Assembly (NCBI RefSeq): GCF_023509475.1
Contig: NZ_JAKSDZ010000005.1
Location: forward strand, 62,001-126,000
Source: Aestuariirhabdus haliotis
Lineage (GTDB): Bacteria > Pseudomonadota > Gammaproteobacteria > Pseudomonadales > Aestuariirhabdaceae
Direction: 5' to 3'
Length of the DNA stretch: 64,000 nucleotides
Every line of letters starts with the position of its first letter. The first letter of the stretch is position 1. Of this stretch, positions 26,307 through 36,829 are shown one piece after another. A model generated the notes under the pieces. That model made no database searches. It was not told the DNA's origin and worked only from the letters and a program-made list of their open reading frames with translations. The translations under genes were made by a program, and so were the position numbers.

Positions 26307-27182
26307 ATGCCCTATATCAGGTCCTTGTTATGCGCTCTGATGGTTTTATTGCCGGTATCAGGACTAACCGCCGAAACTCCGGCGGATCCAGAACCAGCAA
26401 ATGAAAGAGCGGAACCGCCAGGTACTGGGGTGCGCTTCAACTACGAACTCACCGAACGCTATGGGGGAACGGATCTGGTCGAGTTGCCTCTGGCCGATGA
26501 ACAGGCAATCGGCCTTTACCTGCAACGCCGCAGCAGCAAAGATCTGGGCGCGGTCATTCTTGTCGCAGAATCCGGTCAACATGCCGATTGGCCGGTACTG
26601 ATTGCACCACTGCGCAAGCAGCTACCCGAGCACGGCTGGCACAGTCTGAGTCTGGCCGCACCGATGCGCCCCGCACCGCCAGTGCCGCCACCCAGCGAAG
26701 GTTCCCAGGCAGAACAGGAAAGCGCCAGAGAAGAGCAATCCGTGAAATGGCTGGAGGCTCAACAACGGTTTAAACAACAACTTGGGGCCAGGGTGCTGGC
26801 CGCCAGCGAATACCTGACGAACCTCGGCATCCAGCCCCAGGTGCTATTGTTGACCGGCTCAACGGCAGAGCCTGTGCTAGGCTTTCTGGCCGAGCAGAAA
26901 GCCCCCTTTGCCGCACTGGTTCTTGTCCAGGTCAATAACGATGAGGATGACAAGCTCGTTAAGCTGCTGGAACAAACCCCTCAGCTCACGCTGGATCTCT
27001 ATTACGGCCAGGCCTATCTGGATGATTCAGCGGAGCGTTACGCCGCGGCTCAACGCGCAGGCAACTCACAGTTTCACAGAATCAACTTGAGCGGACCTCA
27101 AAACAGTATTGATGCCAGCAACCAACAACTGATCAAGCGCGTTAGCAGCTGGTTACAGCGGTACCCCGGAGGAGGACGTTAA
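26307..27182 (+). CDS. DUF3530 family exported protein
   Basis: A 291-residue protein with an N-terminal signal segment MPYIRSLLCALMVLLPVSG and a proline/glutamate-rich stretch (EGSQAEQESAREEQS) in the middle. The fold resembles an alpha/beta-hydrolase relative; the family I recall as DUF3530, found in pseudomonads and marine relatives, has no known function. A hydrolase-type LLTGSTAEPVLGFL stretch stands where a nucleophile elbow would be, but it is not a standard GxSxG, so enzymatic activity is doubtful. The ATG at 26307 begins the signal peptide; an opening at 26250 would push it inside. Divergent from rpe. Confidence 0.72.
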   Translation: MPYIRSLLCALMVLLPVSGLTAETPADPEPANERAEPPGTGVRFNYELTERYGGTDLVELPLADEQAIGLYLQRRSSKDLGAVILVAESGQHADWPVLIAPLRKQLPEHGWHSLSLAAPMRPAPPVPPPSEGSQAEQESAREEQSVKWLEAQQRFKQQLGARVLAASEYLTNLGIQPQVLLLTGSTAEPVLGFLAEQKAPFAALVLVQVNNDEDDKLVKLLEQTPQLTLDLYYGQAYLDDSAERYAAAQRAGNSQFHRINLSGPQNSIDASNQQLIKRVSSWLQRYPGGGR

Positions 27183-27208
27183 AGGCTGGCAAGATAGGCC
27201 CCGTCACC

Positions 27209-28036
27209 TTACCGATTTCCCTTACGGTGGCTTTTAAGGACTTCGTAGGCCGCCTGAATCTCCTGCGCTTTCTCTTTAGCCACTTCCATCATCTCTTTAG
27301 GCAGCCCCTTAGCCACCAGTTTATCGGGATGATGCTGGTTCATAAGCTTGCGATAGGCCCGTTTGAGCTCGCTATCGCTGACACTGCTTTGCACCCCCAA
27401 TACTGCGTAGGCATTTCGTACCTCTTGCTCCTGGTTCGGTCGCTCGGCACCTGCTTGTCGCTGGGAACGGGAATGAAAGGCTCGCTGGGCCTGAAAACGC
27501 TGATGAATCAACTCGAAACCAAAGCGGGTCAACCCCAGGGCATCGCACGCGGCCATCAGGACGGTCAGTTCTGCATCACTCATCGCCCCATCGGCATAAG
27601 CGGCTTGCAATTGCAGCTCGATAAACATCTGGATCAGGCTACTGCCACCACCACTGGCCCTTAGCGCTGCCAGCTCGGCGGAGATATCGGCACCATCTCG
27701 CTTGCCTTCATTGAACAGGCGAATGGCCTCCTGACGCTGTTCATCGGTTAGTCGCATATGGTCCATCAGAGCTGTGGCAAGCTGAATCTCACTTTCTGAC
27801 ACCCGCCCATCAGCTTTGGCCAGCTTACCCATCACCTTGAAGGTGGCGTTAAAGAAAGCTGTTTGCGCCGAGACACTGCCAACCCGAGCAAAATCACCAC
27901 CGGCTCGCCCGCCTCGCATCACACGCCACTGATTGCTTCTGTCAATCCAGTGTCCGATCAACCCCAGCAAAATAGCACCAAAAGGCCCTCCCCAGAAAAA
28001 ACCCAACGCTGCACCAATGATGGTTCCAACCCACAT
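27209..28036 (-). CDS. djlA: Co-chaperone DjlA
   Basis: Membrane-anchored DnaJ-like co-chaperone, 275 residues. It has an N-terminal transmembrane segment with repeated glycines (MWVGTIIGAALGFFWGGPFGAILLGLIGHWID), a TerB-like central domain (MGKLAKADGRVSESEIQLATALM) and a C-terminal J domain with the HPD motif in LMNQHHPDKLVAKGLPKE. GGGGAG precedes the ATG at 28036; longer openings run into murU. The murU stop is 2 nt upstream of this start, so the genes form an operon. Confidence 0.94.
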   Translation of the reverse strand: MWVGTIIGAALGFFWGGPFGAILLGLIGHWIDRSNQWRVMRGGRAGGDFARVGSVSAQTAFFNATFKVMGKLAKADGRVSESEIQLATALMDHMRLTDEQRQEAIRLFNEGKRDGADISAELAALRASGGGSSLIQMFIELQLQAAYADGAMSDAELTVLMAACDALGLTRFGFELIHQRFQAQRAFHSRSQRQAGAERPNQEQEVRNAYAVLGVQSSVSDSELKRAYRKLMNQHHPDKLVAKGLPKEMMEVAKEKAQEIQAAYEVLKSHRKGNR

Positions 28037-28038
28037 GG

Positions 28039-28785
<747 letters not shown>

Positions 28786-28998
28786 TCAATGAGGCGCTCA
28801 AGCTCAATAGATAGGCGAGACTCTTTCATGGCAAGACAACAACATTACAGATCAATCCGATTGACTGCTGTTTCGGACTAGCCCATCACCCGAGGAATGC
28901 TTTATCATCACCCCTTGCCTGTCCGGCATCGGGACAGCAAGCGAAGAACCATAACCGTTCCCACACTTTTCCGACAGGACGCCCGGACAGTTCCCATT

Positions 28999-31764
28999 AT
29001 GGCAGTATCTAACATCCCCTTTAAACTGCGCTTTCCTTTAATCGTTGGCGCCGGCTTATTGATTTCGACAGGCACCACCGCCGACGCCTCGGGCAGTGAT
29101 GGCCGCTGGCGCTGTTTTCCTGACAGTTCAAAAAACTGGGTGTGTGAACCCCTGGGAGCTTCCCCCGGCCAAGCCGTGCCAAATACGCCGATTGGCGCTA
29201 CAGCCTCACCGGCCACCTCATCAGCAGCCCAAACAGCCAGCGCTCAATCTCCTCAGTTACGGTTAAATCTTGATTGGGTGCCCGTCGCCCAGCTGAACGA
29301 AGAGCAACGCGAAGGCTTGCCCGCCAGCTGCGGTGGTCGATATATAGAGCCGGAACGTGTCGGTAAGGATTTTAAAGGCGACATTAACCAAGCCCCCATC
29401 CATGCAGAATCCGACACATCCGACTACAAGGCAGGTGAAAAAGCGACCTTCACAGGCAATGTGATCGTTCGTCAGGGCTATCGCGAAGTGCGCAGTGATA
29501 AGGCCCGCCTATTCGAACAAACCGAAATGGGTGAGTTCGAAGGCAATGTCATCATGCGTGAGCCCAACCTGCTCGTTGTCAGCGATAAAACCCGACTACA
29601 AACCCAAAGTGGTCGCATGGATGCCGAAGGCGTTAACTTCGCCATGCACGATGCGCACAGCCGCGGACAGGCACAGCAGTTTGTGCGCCGCGAAGATGGC
29701 ATTATCGAAATGACCGATGCCAGCTACACTACCTGTGCACCCAACGATAACAGTTGGGTACTGACCGGTAGCGAAGTCAGCATCAGCGATGAGACCGGCT
29801 TCGGTAGCGCCACCCACGCGGTGCTGCGAGTCAAAGATGTTCCGGTGTTTTACACGCCTTATATCCACTTCCCGATCGATGATCGACGCCAGTCAGGCTT
29901 CCTCTACCCTGAACTGGGTTACAGCAGCGAAAGCGGCACCGACATCATCGCGCCCTATTACCTGAACCTGGCACCCAATTACGATGCCACCATCACCCCC
30001 CGCTTGCAGACCAAGCGAGGGGTATCGCTCGAGTCGGAATTCCGCTACCTCACCGAGAGTAGCGAGGGAGAGATCGGCGGATCCTTCCTGCCAAGTGATA
30101 ACCTCAAAGACGAAAACCGTAATTACGATGAAAATCGCTGGCTGGTCAATCTGGAGCATGAGCACCAGATCACTTCCCGTTGGGACGCGACCCTGGATTT
30201 TGCCAACGCCAGCGATAAAGATTATTTACAGGACTTCGGCACATCGCTGGAAGTCGAATCAACCGACAATCTCAACCAACAGTTTGAAACCCGCTATCGT
30301 GGTGGTGATGATGACCTCTATTGGTCACTGCTCGCCAATGCCCAAGCGTTCAAGAACATGCGCCAGGACAAGGATGATCCTTACGAGAAACTGCCTCAGA
30401 TAGAATTCCAGGGCGGCTGGAATGCTAACCAACAACTCAGCTTCAGTTGGCTGGCCGACGCCACCTACTTCACTCGTGACGACGACTGGAAATATATTGG
30501 TAAAGTGCCTGAAGCTAACAGGAACTCATTTGATCAGCGCTACGATGTCGAGCGTAGCATCTATGAAGAAGGTACCGATGAGATCACCAACGCCAACGGC
30601 ACTCGAGTCTACCTCGAAACCGGCAGCAGCTATCGCTGGCAATGGCCTTTTGCGTACATAGAACCCACGGTCAAAGCCAAGACTCTGCACTATAAATTAT
30701 CCAACCTGGATCGAGCAGCCTTCGATGATCCGAACACCAATCCTGGCGGGCGCAAATACGACACATCACCGTCCACCAGCACACCGATGTTCAGCCTCGA
30801 CAGTGGACTCTATTTTGATCGTGCCAGCAGCTATTTCGGTAGCAGCTTTACCCACACTCTGGAGCCACGCCTGTTCTACCTGTACGTCCCTGAACAGGAC
30901 GATCAGGAACAGAATCCGCTGTTCGATACCGGCGAATACAATTTCAGCTACGACTCCCTATGGCGTGAAGATCGCTTCAGCGGCCGTGACCGACTGGCGG
31001 ATGCCAACCAGGTGTCGCTGGGCATCACCACCCGCTTACTGAACGATAGCGGCTTTGAAACCCTGCGCTTTGCGATTGGTCAAACCTACTACTTTGAAGA
31101 TCGTGAAGTACTGGTCGATCCGTATTACGGGAAAGACCAGAGCGAAGACGGTGCCGACAGTAACCTCAGCCAGGGCCGCGAATGGACTCTGGATGAAGCC
31201 GAAGCGTCCAGCTCACCTATCGCGTCTGAACTCGTCTGGAACTTCAGCCGTGCCAGCAGTATTCGCCAGGAGTGGGTCTACAACACCGACCAGAGCTGGA
31301 ACCAGGACTATCTCTTCGCTTACCGCTACAATCCCGACCCGGCACGCATGCTGGATGTTGCTTACCGCTACGAAAAACGCCCGGATAGAACCGTTAAGGA
31401 CGATGACGGTAACGCCATTGCGGGACAGTTCGATGATGGCAGCATCTCCCAGTCGGATATCTCGGCTATTTGGCCCATTTACGGTAACTGGAGCTTTTTG
31501 GGGCGCTGGAACCATGACCTGACCAACAACGAAAGCCTTGAAGTGATGGCAGGAACCGAATACGACAGTTGCTGTTACAAAGTACGCTTCCTGTTCCGCC
31601 AGTCACTGAGCGGCAGCACTGACGACATTGAGAATGCCAACACCGAGAATGCCTTTGTATTACAATTCGTGCTCAAGGGACTGGGAGGCTTTGGAACCAA
31701 CACCCGCTTCCTGGAAGGCATTAAAGGCTATGAAGAATACGACAAGAGTAGTGGTGTGAAATGA
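28999..31764 (+). CDS. lptD: LPS-assembly protein LptD
   Basis: Outer-membrane beta-barrel that inserts lipopolysaccharide into the outer leaflet with LptE; 921 residues. Starts with a signal peptide (FPLIVGAGLLISTGTTADAS), followed by a Pro/Ala-rich linker, an OstA-type periplasmic jellyroll (ADKATFTGNVIVRQGYRE-like repeats, about residues 150-270) and a large barrel. The paired cysteines used for disulphides are visible: C in RWRCFPD and WVCEPL at the start and adjacent CC in DSCCYKVRF near the end. ATG 28999 fits the signal peptide; an opening at 28897 is a poor candidate. The surA ATG overlaps its stop. Confidence 0.96.
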   Translation: MAVSNIPFKLRFPLIVGAGLLISTGTTADASGSDGRWRCFPDSSKNWVCEPLGASPGQAVPNTPIGATASPATSSAAQTASAQSPQLRLNLDWVPVAQLNEEQREGLPASCGGRYIEPERVGKDFKGDINQAPIHAESDTSDYKAGEKATFTGNVIVRQGYREVRSDKARLFEQTEMGEFEGNVIMREPNLLVVSDKTRLQTQSGRMDAEGVNFAMHDAHSRGQAQQFVRREDGIIEMTDASYTTCAPNDNSWVLTGSEVSISDETGFGSATHAVLRVKDVPVFYTPYIHFPIDDRRQSGFLYPELGYSSESGTDIIAPYYLNLAPNYDATITPRLQTKRGVSLESEFRYLTESSEGEIGGSFLPSDNLKDENRNYDENRWLVNLEHEHQITSRWDATLDFANASDKDYLQDFGTSLEVESTDNLNQQFETRYRGGDDDLYWSLLANAQAFKNMRQDKDDPYEKLPQIEFQGGWNANQQLSFSWLADATYFTRDDDWKYIGKVPEANRNSFDQRYDVERSIYEEGTDEITNANGTRVYLETGSSYRWQWPFAYIEPTVKAKTLHYKLSNLDRAAFDDPNTNPGGRKYDTSPSTSTPMFSLDSGLYFDRASSYFGSSFTHTLEPRLFYLYVPEQDDQEQNPLFDTGEYNFSYDSLWREDRFSGRDRLADANQVSLGITTRLLNDSGFETLRFAIGQTYYFEDREVLVDPYYGKDQSEDGADSNLSQGREWTLDEAEASSSPIASELVWNFSRASSIRQEWVYNTDQSWNQDYLFAYRYNPDPARMLDVAYRYEKRPDRTVKDDDGNAIAGQFDDGSISQSDISAIWPIYGNWSFLGRWNHDLTNNESLEVMAGTEYDSCCYKVRFLFRQSLSGSTDDIENANTENAFVLQFVLKGLGGFGTNTRFLEGIKGYEEYDKSSGVK

Positions 31765-33044
31765 AATTGATGCGAACAATTGCCTTAGGCGCAACCCTGA
31801 CCCTTTCGAGCTTAACCGCTCATGCCCAGATCGAACCGTTAGACCGCATCGCTGCGATCGTGAACGATGATGTGGTGATGTACTCTGAACTTGAGCAACG
31901 TATCTCGAGCGTTGAAAACCAGATTCGTAGCCGCAATGGTGTTATGCCACCACGGGAGATCCTGCAGAGTCAGGTGATGGAACGCCTGATTATGGAGAGC
32001 ATTCAACTCCAGATCGGTGAACGTTCCGGTATTCGCATCGACGACCAAACCCTGAACAACACCATGCAGAGTATTGCCAAGCGCAATAATATGAATCTGG
32101 TTGAATTCAAGGCGGCCATTGAAGCGGATGGCGCCTCCTATGCTGAGGCTCGTGAGCAAGTGCGTCGGGACCTGACCATCAACCGCATTCGCCAGGCGCG
32201 GGTGAATGATCGCATTCGTATCTCCGACCAGGAAGTACGCAACTTTGAGCTTTCGGAAGAGGGTCAATATGAATTATCCGCGGATTATCGCTTGTCTCAT
32301 ATTCTGATCCCCTTACCCGATGCGGCCTCTCCCGAGCAGATTGCACAGGCCAAGCAGACCGCAGGCAAGCTTTATCAGGAGCTGCTGGCCGGGGCCGAGT
32401 TTGAAAAGATGGCAATTACCTATTCTCGGGGCCAGTCGGCCCTCGATGGTGGCGATCTCGGCTGGCGAAAAGCCGATCAGATGCCCAGCCTCTTCGCGTC
32501 CCAGATCACCTCATTGAACGTCGGTGAGATTGCTCGCCCTATCCGCAGCGCCAGTGGCTACCATATTGTACGCTTGGCCGATAAACGGGGTGATAACAAG
32601 ATGATGCAGCGCCAGTACGATGTCCGCCACATTCTGATCAAACCTAACGAGATCCGCCGCGACGAGGACGCCAGAATACTCCTGGTTCAGCTTTATGATC
32701 GCATTGCCGATGGCGAATCCTTTGAAGAACTGGCTCGGGCTCACTCTGACGATACCGGTTCTGCACTCGAAGGCGGGCGTCTGGAATGGGTGAACCCCAA
32801 CGACCTGGTGTCGGAATTCCAACAAGTCATGAAATCAATGCCCCACGGGGAAGTGAGCCAACCCTTCAAAACCCAGTATGGCTGGCACATTCTTGAAGTA
32901 CTGGGCGAGCGTAACCAGGATATGAGCCTGGCTGTTAAGGAAAACCGTATTCGTAATATCCTGCACAACCGTAAATTCAACGAAGAGGTTGAGCTGTGGT
33001 TGCGGGAGATTCGCGACGACACCTACGTCGAGCTCAAAATCTAA
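31761..33044 (+). CDS. surA: Periplasmic peptidyl-prolyl isomerase SurA
   Basis: Outer-membrane protein chaperone of 427 residues, delivering barrel proteins such as LptD to BAM. Signal peptide MKLMRTIALGATLTLSSLTAHA, an N-terminal chaperone region (IAAIVNDDVVMYSELEQRI), and two parvulin PpiC domains: RLSHILIPLP...GGDLGWRKADQMP and YDVRHILIKPNE...GGRLEWVNPNDL, each with the conserved GG-LGW-like motif. Overlaps lptD by 4 nt (ATGA), giving tight co-translation of a chaperone with its major client. Confidence 0.97.
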   Translation: MKLMRTIALGATLTLSSLTAHAQIEPLDRIAAIVNDDVVMYSELEQRISSVENQIRSRNGVMPPREILQSQVMERLIMESIQLQIGERSGIRIDDQTLNNTMQSIAKRNNMNLVEFKAAIEADGASYAEAREQVRRDLTINRIRQARVNDRIRISDQEVRNFELSEEGQYELSADYRLSHILIPLPDAASPEQIAQAKQTAGKLYQELLAGAEFEKMAITYSRGQSALDGGDLGWRKADQMPSLFASQITSLNVGEIARPIRSASGYHIVRLADKRGDNKMMQRQYDVRHILIKPNEIRRDEDARILLVQLYDRIADGESFEELARAHSDDTGSALEGGRLEWVNPNDLVSEFQQVMKSMPHGEVSQPFKTQYGWHILEVLGERNQDMSLAVKENRIRNILHNRKFNEEVELWLREIRDDTYVELKI

Positions 33045-33059
33045 ACGGAAGCCTTGCCG

Positions 33060-34070
33060 ATGCCTGCCCCTATTGTCATCACCAGTGGTGAGCCTGCGGG
33101 TATCGGCCCGGAACTCTGCGTACAACTGGCGCAACAGGCCCTGGATACCCCATTTACCGTTATCGGTGACCCTCAATTGCTACGGCAAAGAGCCGAGCAA
33201 CTTCAACTTCCGTTAGCCCTTCACGAAATAGGCGAGAAGGACCTGACTTCCGGGCAGGGTCTGCCCCCCCATCAGCCTGGAGAGATAAACCTGATCTCCA
33301 CCCCGCTCGCCTCCCAAAGCGTATCCGGCCAGCTGGACACCGCTAACGCACGCTATGTCCTCAACACCCTGGATATTGCAATACAAGGCTGCCTCAAGGG
33401 TCATTTCTCCGCCATGGTCACCGCCCCCGTGCATAAGGGCGTTATTAACGATGCCGGCATAGCATTTAGCGGGCACACCGAGTACCTCGCCGAACAAACC
33501 CAGACGCCCATGGTGGTAATGATGTTGGCAACCGAAGGGCTTCGAGTCGCATTGGTGACCACTCACCTGCCCCTTCGAGAGGTCGCTGACCAGATCACCC
33601 CGGATCGATTGCGCCGGGTGATCCGCATATTGCACCAGGATCTGATTCACAAGTTCGGCCTGGCCGAGCCTCGCATACTGGTGTGCGGACTTAACCCTCA
33701 CGCAGGTGAAGGTGGCCATCTTGGGCGAGAAGAGATCGAAGTCATCGAACCCGTACTGGATCAATTGCGCGAAGAATCAATGCAGTTGATCGGTCCCTTA
33801 CCAGCCGATTCACTGTTCACCGAACACCATCTGGATGACGCCGATGCAGCCCTGGCGATGTTCCACGACCAGGGACTTCCCGTACTCAAACACAAAGGGT
33901 TCGGGAAAGCGGTGAATATTACTCTCGGTTTACCTATAATCCGCACGTCTGTGGATCATGGTACCGCCCTGGATCTTGCCGGAACCGGCAAGGCCGACCT
34001 GGGTAGCCTGTTAACCGCCTTTCGTTACGCCCAACAGATGAGTGCCGCACAAAGCCGCCCATCCGACTGA
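33060..34070 (+). CDS. pdxA: 4-hydroxythreonine-4-phosphate dehydrogenase PdxA
   Basis: NAD-dependent enzyme of pyridoxal-phosphate synthesis, 336 residues. Motifs: [12 protein letters not shown] at the start, the active-site [46 protein letters not shown], the metal-binding [15 protein letters not shown] and [47 protein letters not shown] 6 nt before the ATG is possible, but ATG 33060 has GGAAG at good distance. In line with surA (16 nt) and rsmA (8 nt). Confidence 0.97.
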   Translation: MPAPIVITSGEPAGIGPELCVQLAQQALDTPFTVIGDPQLLRQRAEQLQLPLALHEIGEKDLTSGQGLPPHQPGEINLISTPLASQSVSGQLDTANARYVLNTLDIAIQGCLKGHFSAMVTAPVHKGVINDAGIAFSGHTEYLAEQTQTPMVVMMLATEGLRVALVTTHLPLREVADQITPDRLRRVIRILHQDLIHKFGLAEPRILVCGLNPHAGEGGHLGREEIEVIEPVLDQLREESMQLIGPLPADSLFTEHHLDDADAALAMFHDQGLPVLKHKGFGKAVNITLGLPIIRTSVDHGTALDLAGTGKADLGSLLTAFRYAQQMSAAQSRPSD

Positions 34071-34078
34071 GAGATTGC

Positions 34079-34891
34079 ATGTCGCAAAAATCGCCGTTTG
34101 AGCATCGCGCTCGCAAACGTTTCGGCCAGAATTTCCTCCACGACGCTGGAGTAATCAACCGAATCATACGCGCCATTGCGCCCAAATCCAGCGACCACCT
34201 GGTTGAAATCGGCCCAGGTCAAGGCGCCTTAACCCGTGACCTGGTCGACTCCGGTGCTCGCCTTGACGTGGTAGAGTTGGATCAGGATCTGGTACCCCTA
34301 TTGCTGGCCAATTTCTCACTGAAAGACAACTTTCACCTTCACCAGGGTGATGCGCTGCGCTTTGACTTCAGCCAACTGCAACAACAGGGTGAGAAACTGC
34401 GAGTAATCGGTAACCTGCCCTACAACATTTCCACGCCTCTGATGTTTCACCTGTTGAGCTATCAGGATCTCATCGAGGATATGCACTTTATGCTGCAAAA
34501 AGAGGTGGTAGATCGCCTCGCAGCAGGCCCTGGTGATAAGCATTATGGCCGCTTAGGTATCATGGTTCAGTATTATTGTCAGGTGGACTCGCTGTTCCCC
34601 GTGGGTTCCGGAGCCTTCAATCCGGCCCCCAAGGTGGAATCAGCCATTGTTCGCTTGCGCCCTTACAAGGAAAGACCCCATATGGCACAGGATGTAAAAC
34701 AGCTGGAAACGGTCGTGAGAACTGCCTTTACCCAGCGCCGAAAAACTCTTAGAAATGCCCTCAAAAGCCTGATCACTGCAGACAGTATTGAGTCTCTGGG
34801 TATCGATGCTGCGTCCCGACCGGAGCGTATAACCCTGGCAGAATTCGTGGCCATCAGTGATCACATCAGCAATAACCCCACGGAGCCCTGA
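34079..34891 (+). CDS. rsmA: 16S rRNA dimethyltransferase RsmA (KsgA)
   Basis: SAM-dependent methyltransferase of 270 residues that dimethylates two adjacent adenines in helix 45 of 16S rRNA during ribosome assembly. Motifs: RKRFGQNFLHDAGVINRI, VEIGPGQGALTRDL (SAM binding), VIGNLPYNISTPLMFHLL (catalytic NLPY) and the C-terminal FTQRRKTLRNALKSL. Fits the conserved surA-pdxA-rsmA order. In the usual order apaG comes next; here apaH begins after only 6 nt. Confidence 0.97.
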   Translation: MSQKSPFEHRARKRFGQNFLHDAGVINRIIRAIAPKSSDHLVEIGPGQGALTRDLVDSGARLDVVELDQDLVPLLLANFSLKDNFHLHQGDALRFDFSQLQQQGEKLRVIGNLPYNISTPLMFHLLSYQDLIEDMHFMLQKEVVDRLAAGPGDKHYGRLGIMVQYYCQVDSLFPVGSGAFNPAPKVESAIVRLRPYKERPHMAQDVKQLETVVRTAFTQRRKTLRNALKSLITADSIESLGIDAASRPERITLAEFVAISDHISNNPTEP

Positions 34892-34897
34892 GAGGTC

Positions 34898-35722
34898 ATG
34901 CCCACATATGCAATTGGTGACATCCAGGGCTGCTTCGAGCAGTTACAGGATTTGCTGGCGCTGATTGAGTTCAATCCGAAACATGACCGTCTCTGGGTAG
35001 CCGGAGATCTGGTCAACAGAGGGCCACAATCCCTCGAAACCCTACGCTATCTTCGCAGTCTCGGTGATCGCTGCGTCTGCGTACTGGGCAACCATGATCT
35101 GCACCTGCTGGCCGTTGCCGAAGGCATCATGCGCAATCGCAACCAGGACACCTTAACTCCAATTCTGGACGCTCCCGATCGCGACGAACTACTGCAATGG
35201 CTGAGACAATTGCCGCTGGTGCATCATTGCCCTGATCTGGGTTTTACCATGGTACATGCCGGTATTCCGCCGGGTTGGTCGCTGAAGGCATCCTTAAATC
35301 GCGCCGCAGAAGTTGAGTCCGTATTGCGCAGCGACAACTACCGGAAGCTGCTGAAAAATATGTACGGTGATGAACCCGCCTGCTGGCACAAAAACCTTAA
35401 GGGCTCACGACGCTTGCGGGTGATCATCAACTATCTGACCCGCATGCGTTTCTGCCGGCAGGACAACACCCTGGATCTCGATCAGAAAAGCGGTGCTAAC
35501 AACCCGCCTCAGGGCTTTGCTCCCTGGTATCAGCACGAAAAGCGTAAATGTGCCGATCAACGCATCATTTTTGGTCATTGGGCCGCGCTGGAAGGCAAAG
35601 CCGATCATCCCAATGTATTTGCCCTGGATACCGGTTGCGTCTGGGGCGGACAATTGACCGCCCTGACCCTGGAAACCGGTGAGTTAACGTCGCTCAACTG
35701 TCCATTGCCGGAATTTCGTTAG
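34898..35722 (+). CDS. apaH: Symmetrical bis(5'-nucleosyl)-tetraphosphatase ApaH
   Basis: Metallophosphatase hydrolysing Ap4A to ADP and removing Np4-type RNA caps, 274 residues. Metal and active-site motifs: YAIGDIQGCFEQL, WVAGDLVNRGPQSLETL, VLGNHDLHLLAV, MVHAGIPPGW and IFGHWAALEG. Follows rsmA directly. The final 39 nt overlap the end of the convergent EamA transporter gene. Confidence 0.97.
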   Translation: MPTYAIGDIQGCFEQLQDLLALIEFNPKHDRLWVAGDLVNRGPQSLETLRYLRSLGDRCVCVLGNHDLHLLAVAEGIMRNRNQDTLTPILDAPDRDELLQWLRQLPLVHHCPDLGFTMVHAGIPPGWSLKASLNRAAEVESVLRSDNYRKLLKNMYGDEPACWHKNLKGSRRLRVIINYLTRMRFCRQDNTLDLDQKSGANNPPQGFAPWYQHEKRKCADQRIIFGHWAALEGKADHPNVFALDTGCVWGGQLTALTLETGELTSLNCPLPEFR

Positions 35723-36601
35723 CCGCACCCCCAGCCTCGGCAACATGGCTTCGCCAAAATAGAGAGCCAGAGCCGACACAATCATCAATGCCCCCACCAC
35801 AGTCGTCAGGGTCAAGGCTTCATCGTTCAGCAAATGTCCCAACATCAAGGCAAAACAGGGCGTCATCATCGGAATCAACGACACTTGGCTAGCAGTCAAA
35901 TTTCGCAATATGTAGAAATACAACACAAAGCCGATCACTGAACCAAAAAACGCCAGATAGAGAATCGCTAATACCGAACGAGCCCCCGGGATTTCCACTT
36001 CAGCAGGGCTCATCAGCGCCCAGAACACCACAAACACCGGTATCGACAATATCAAACTGCCTGTGGCTTGTTGCTGGGGGTCAACTGCCGCATCGAGCCG
36101 CTTGACCCAAACCGCACTGACACAAAACAGAGCAACCGCCGTCAAGTTGACCAACAAGGCCGGTAGCTGTCCACCGTCCAGCACCATGTCCCCGGAAAAC
36201 ACCACCATGAGCCCACTCAGCGCGAGCAGCAAGCTGAGTAACCGTATTCTGGTAAAGGCTTGTTCACGCAAAACCAAAGTAGCAATCACTCCGGTTATCA
36301 GGGGTGACAGCCCGAACAGAACCGACATTACTCCCGACGGCAAGGTCTGGGCGGACCAATACACCAATAACATACAGCCCCAGATACCCAGGCTCGCGGC
36401 AAAATAGCTGCGCAGCGCCTGACCGCGCCAGACCATGCGTCCACCCAGAATTTTTAATAACAACCAGGAAAGAATGGCTGCTACTCCCATACGCGCAAAC
36501 ACAGCATCGACAAAGTAGACCGATTCCACACTCCACTTGATACCTAATGGAGTGGTGGACCAGATCAAAACCACCCCGATGTATGCCAACAACACCTTCA
36601 T
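35684..36601 (-). CDS. EamA/DMT family transporter
   Basis: Ten-helix drug/metabolite-type transporter of 305 residues with two EamA repeats: the first around WSTTPLGIKWSVESVYFVDAVFARM, the second around FGSVIGFVLYFYILRNLTASQVSLIPMMTPCFALMLG. The substrate is not predictable. GGGAGAGAG precedes the ATG. Its last 13 codons are antisense to the end of apaH, giving a soluble, basic tail (LTKFRQWTVERR). A single gene. Confidence 0.88.
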   Translation of the reverse strand: MKVLLAYIGVVLIWSTTPLGIKWSVESVYFVDAVFARMGVAAILSWLLLKILGGRMVWRGQALRSYFAASLGIWGCMLLVYWSAQTLPSGVMSVLFGLSPLITGVIATLVLREQAFTRIRLLSLLLALSGLMVVFSGDMVLDGGQLPALLVNLTAVALFCVSAVWVKRLDAAVDPQQQATGSLILSIPVFVVFWALMSPAEVEIPGARSVLAILYLAFFGSVIGFVLYFYILRNLTASQVSLIPMMTPCFALMLGHLLNDEALTLTTVVGALMIVSALALYFGEAMLPRLGVRLTKFRQWTVERR

Positions 36602-36684
36602 TAAACTCTCTCCCTGAACTTATCGAGCATGATGCTCTCTCCTCACTACCCTATCCGTGGCAGCAATAACTTCTACGGCAACAA

Positions 36685-36716
36685 AAAAGGCCGCAGGAGA
36701 ATCGCTGCGGCCTTTT
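36685..36716 (-). terminator. Rho-independent terminator facing left
   Basis: Stem AAAAGGCCGCAG / CTGCGGCCTTTT with an 8-nt loop. On the minus strand the stem runs into six T residues; on the plus strand into four. It follows a small minus-strand open frame and lies just upstream of the EamA gene, so it must end a separate short transcript. Confidence 0.8.
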
Positions 36717-36733
36717 GGAAAAACGCTGTTTAC

Positions 36734-36829
36734 TCAGCAGTTTCGCGCCGCACGCCGCCAGCGACCCCAGACATAAATCGCCAGGAGCTGCTCTTGTAGT
36801 GCGCGTTTGAATTGGTGCTGAGTTTTCAT
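36734..36829 (-). CDS. Possible 31-residue basic small protein
   Basis: A short frame MKTQHQFKRALQEQLLAIYVWGRWRRAARNC ends 17 nt before a strong terminator on the same strand. It looks like an amphipathic, arginine-rich helix. The ribosome binding site is weak (GAAG close to the ATG), and the frame could be extended upstream to 36928. Alternatively the terminator ends a small non-coding RNA. I do not recognise it; kept because an orphan terminator with a T-run needs a transcript. Confidence 0.3.
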   Translation of the reverse strand: MKTQHQFKRALQEQLLAIYVWGRWRRAARNC

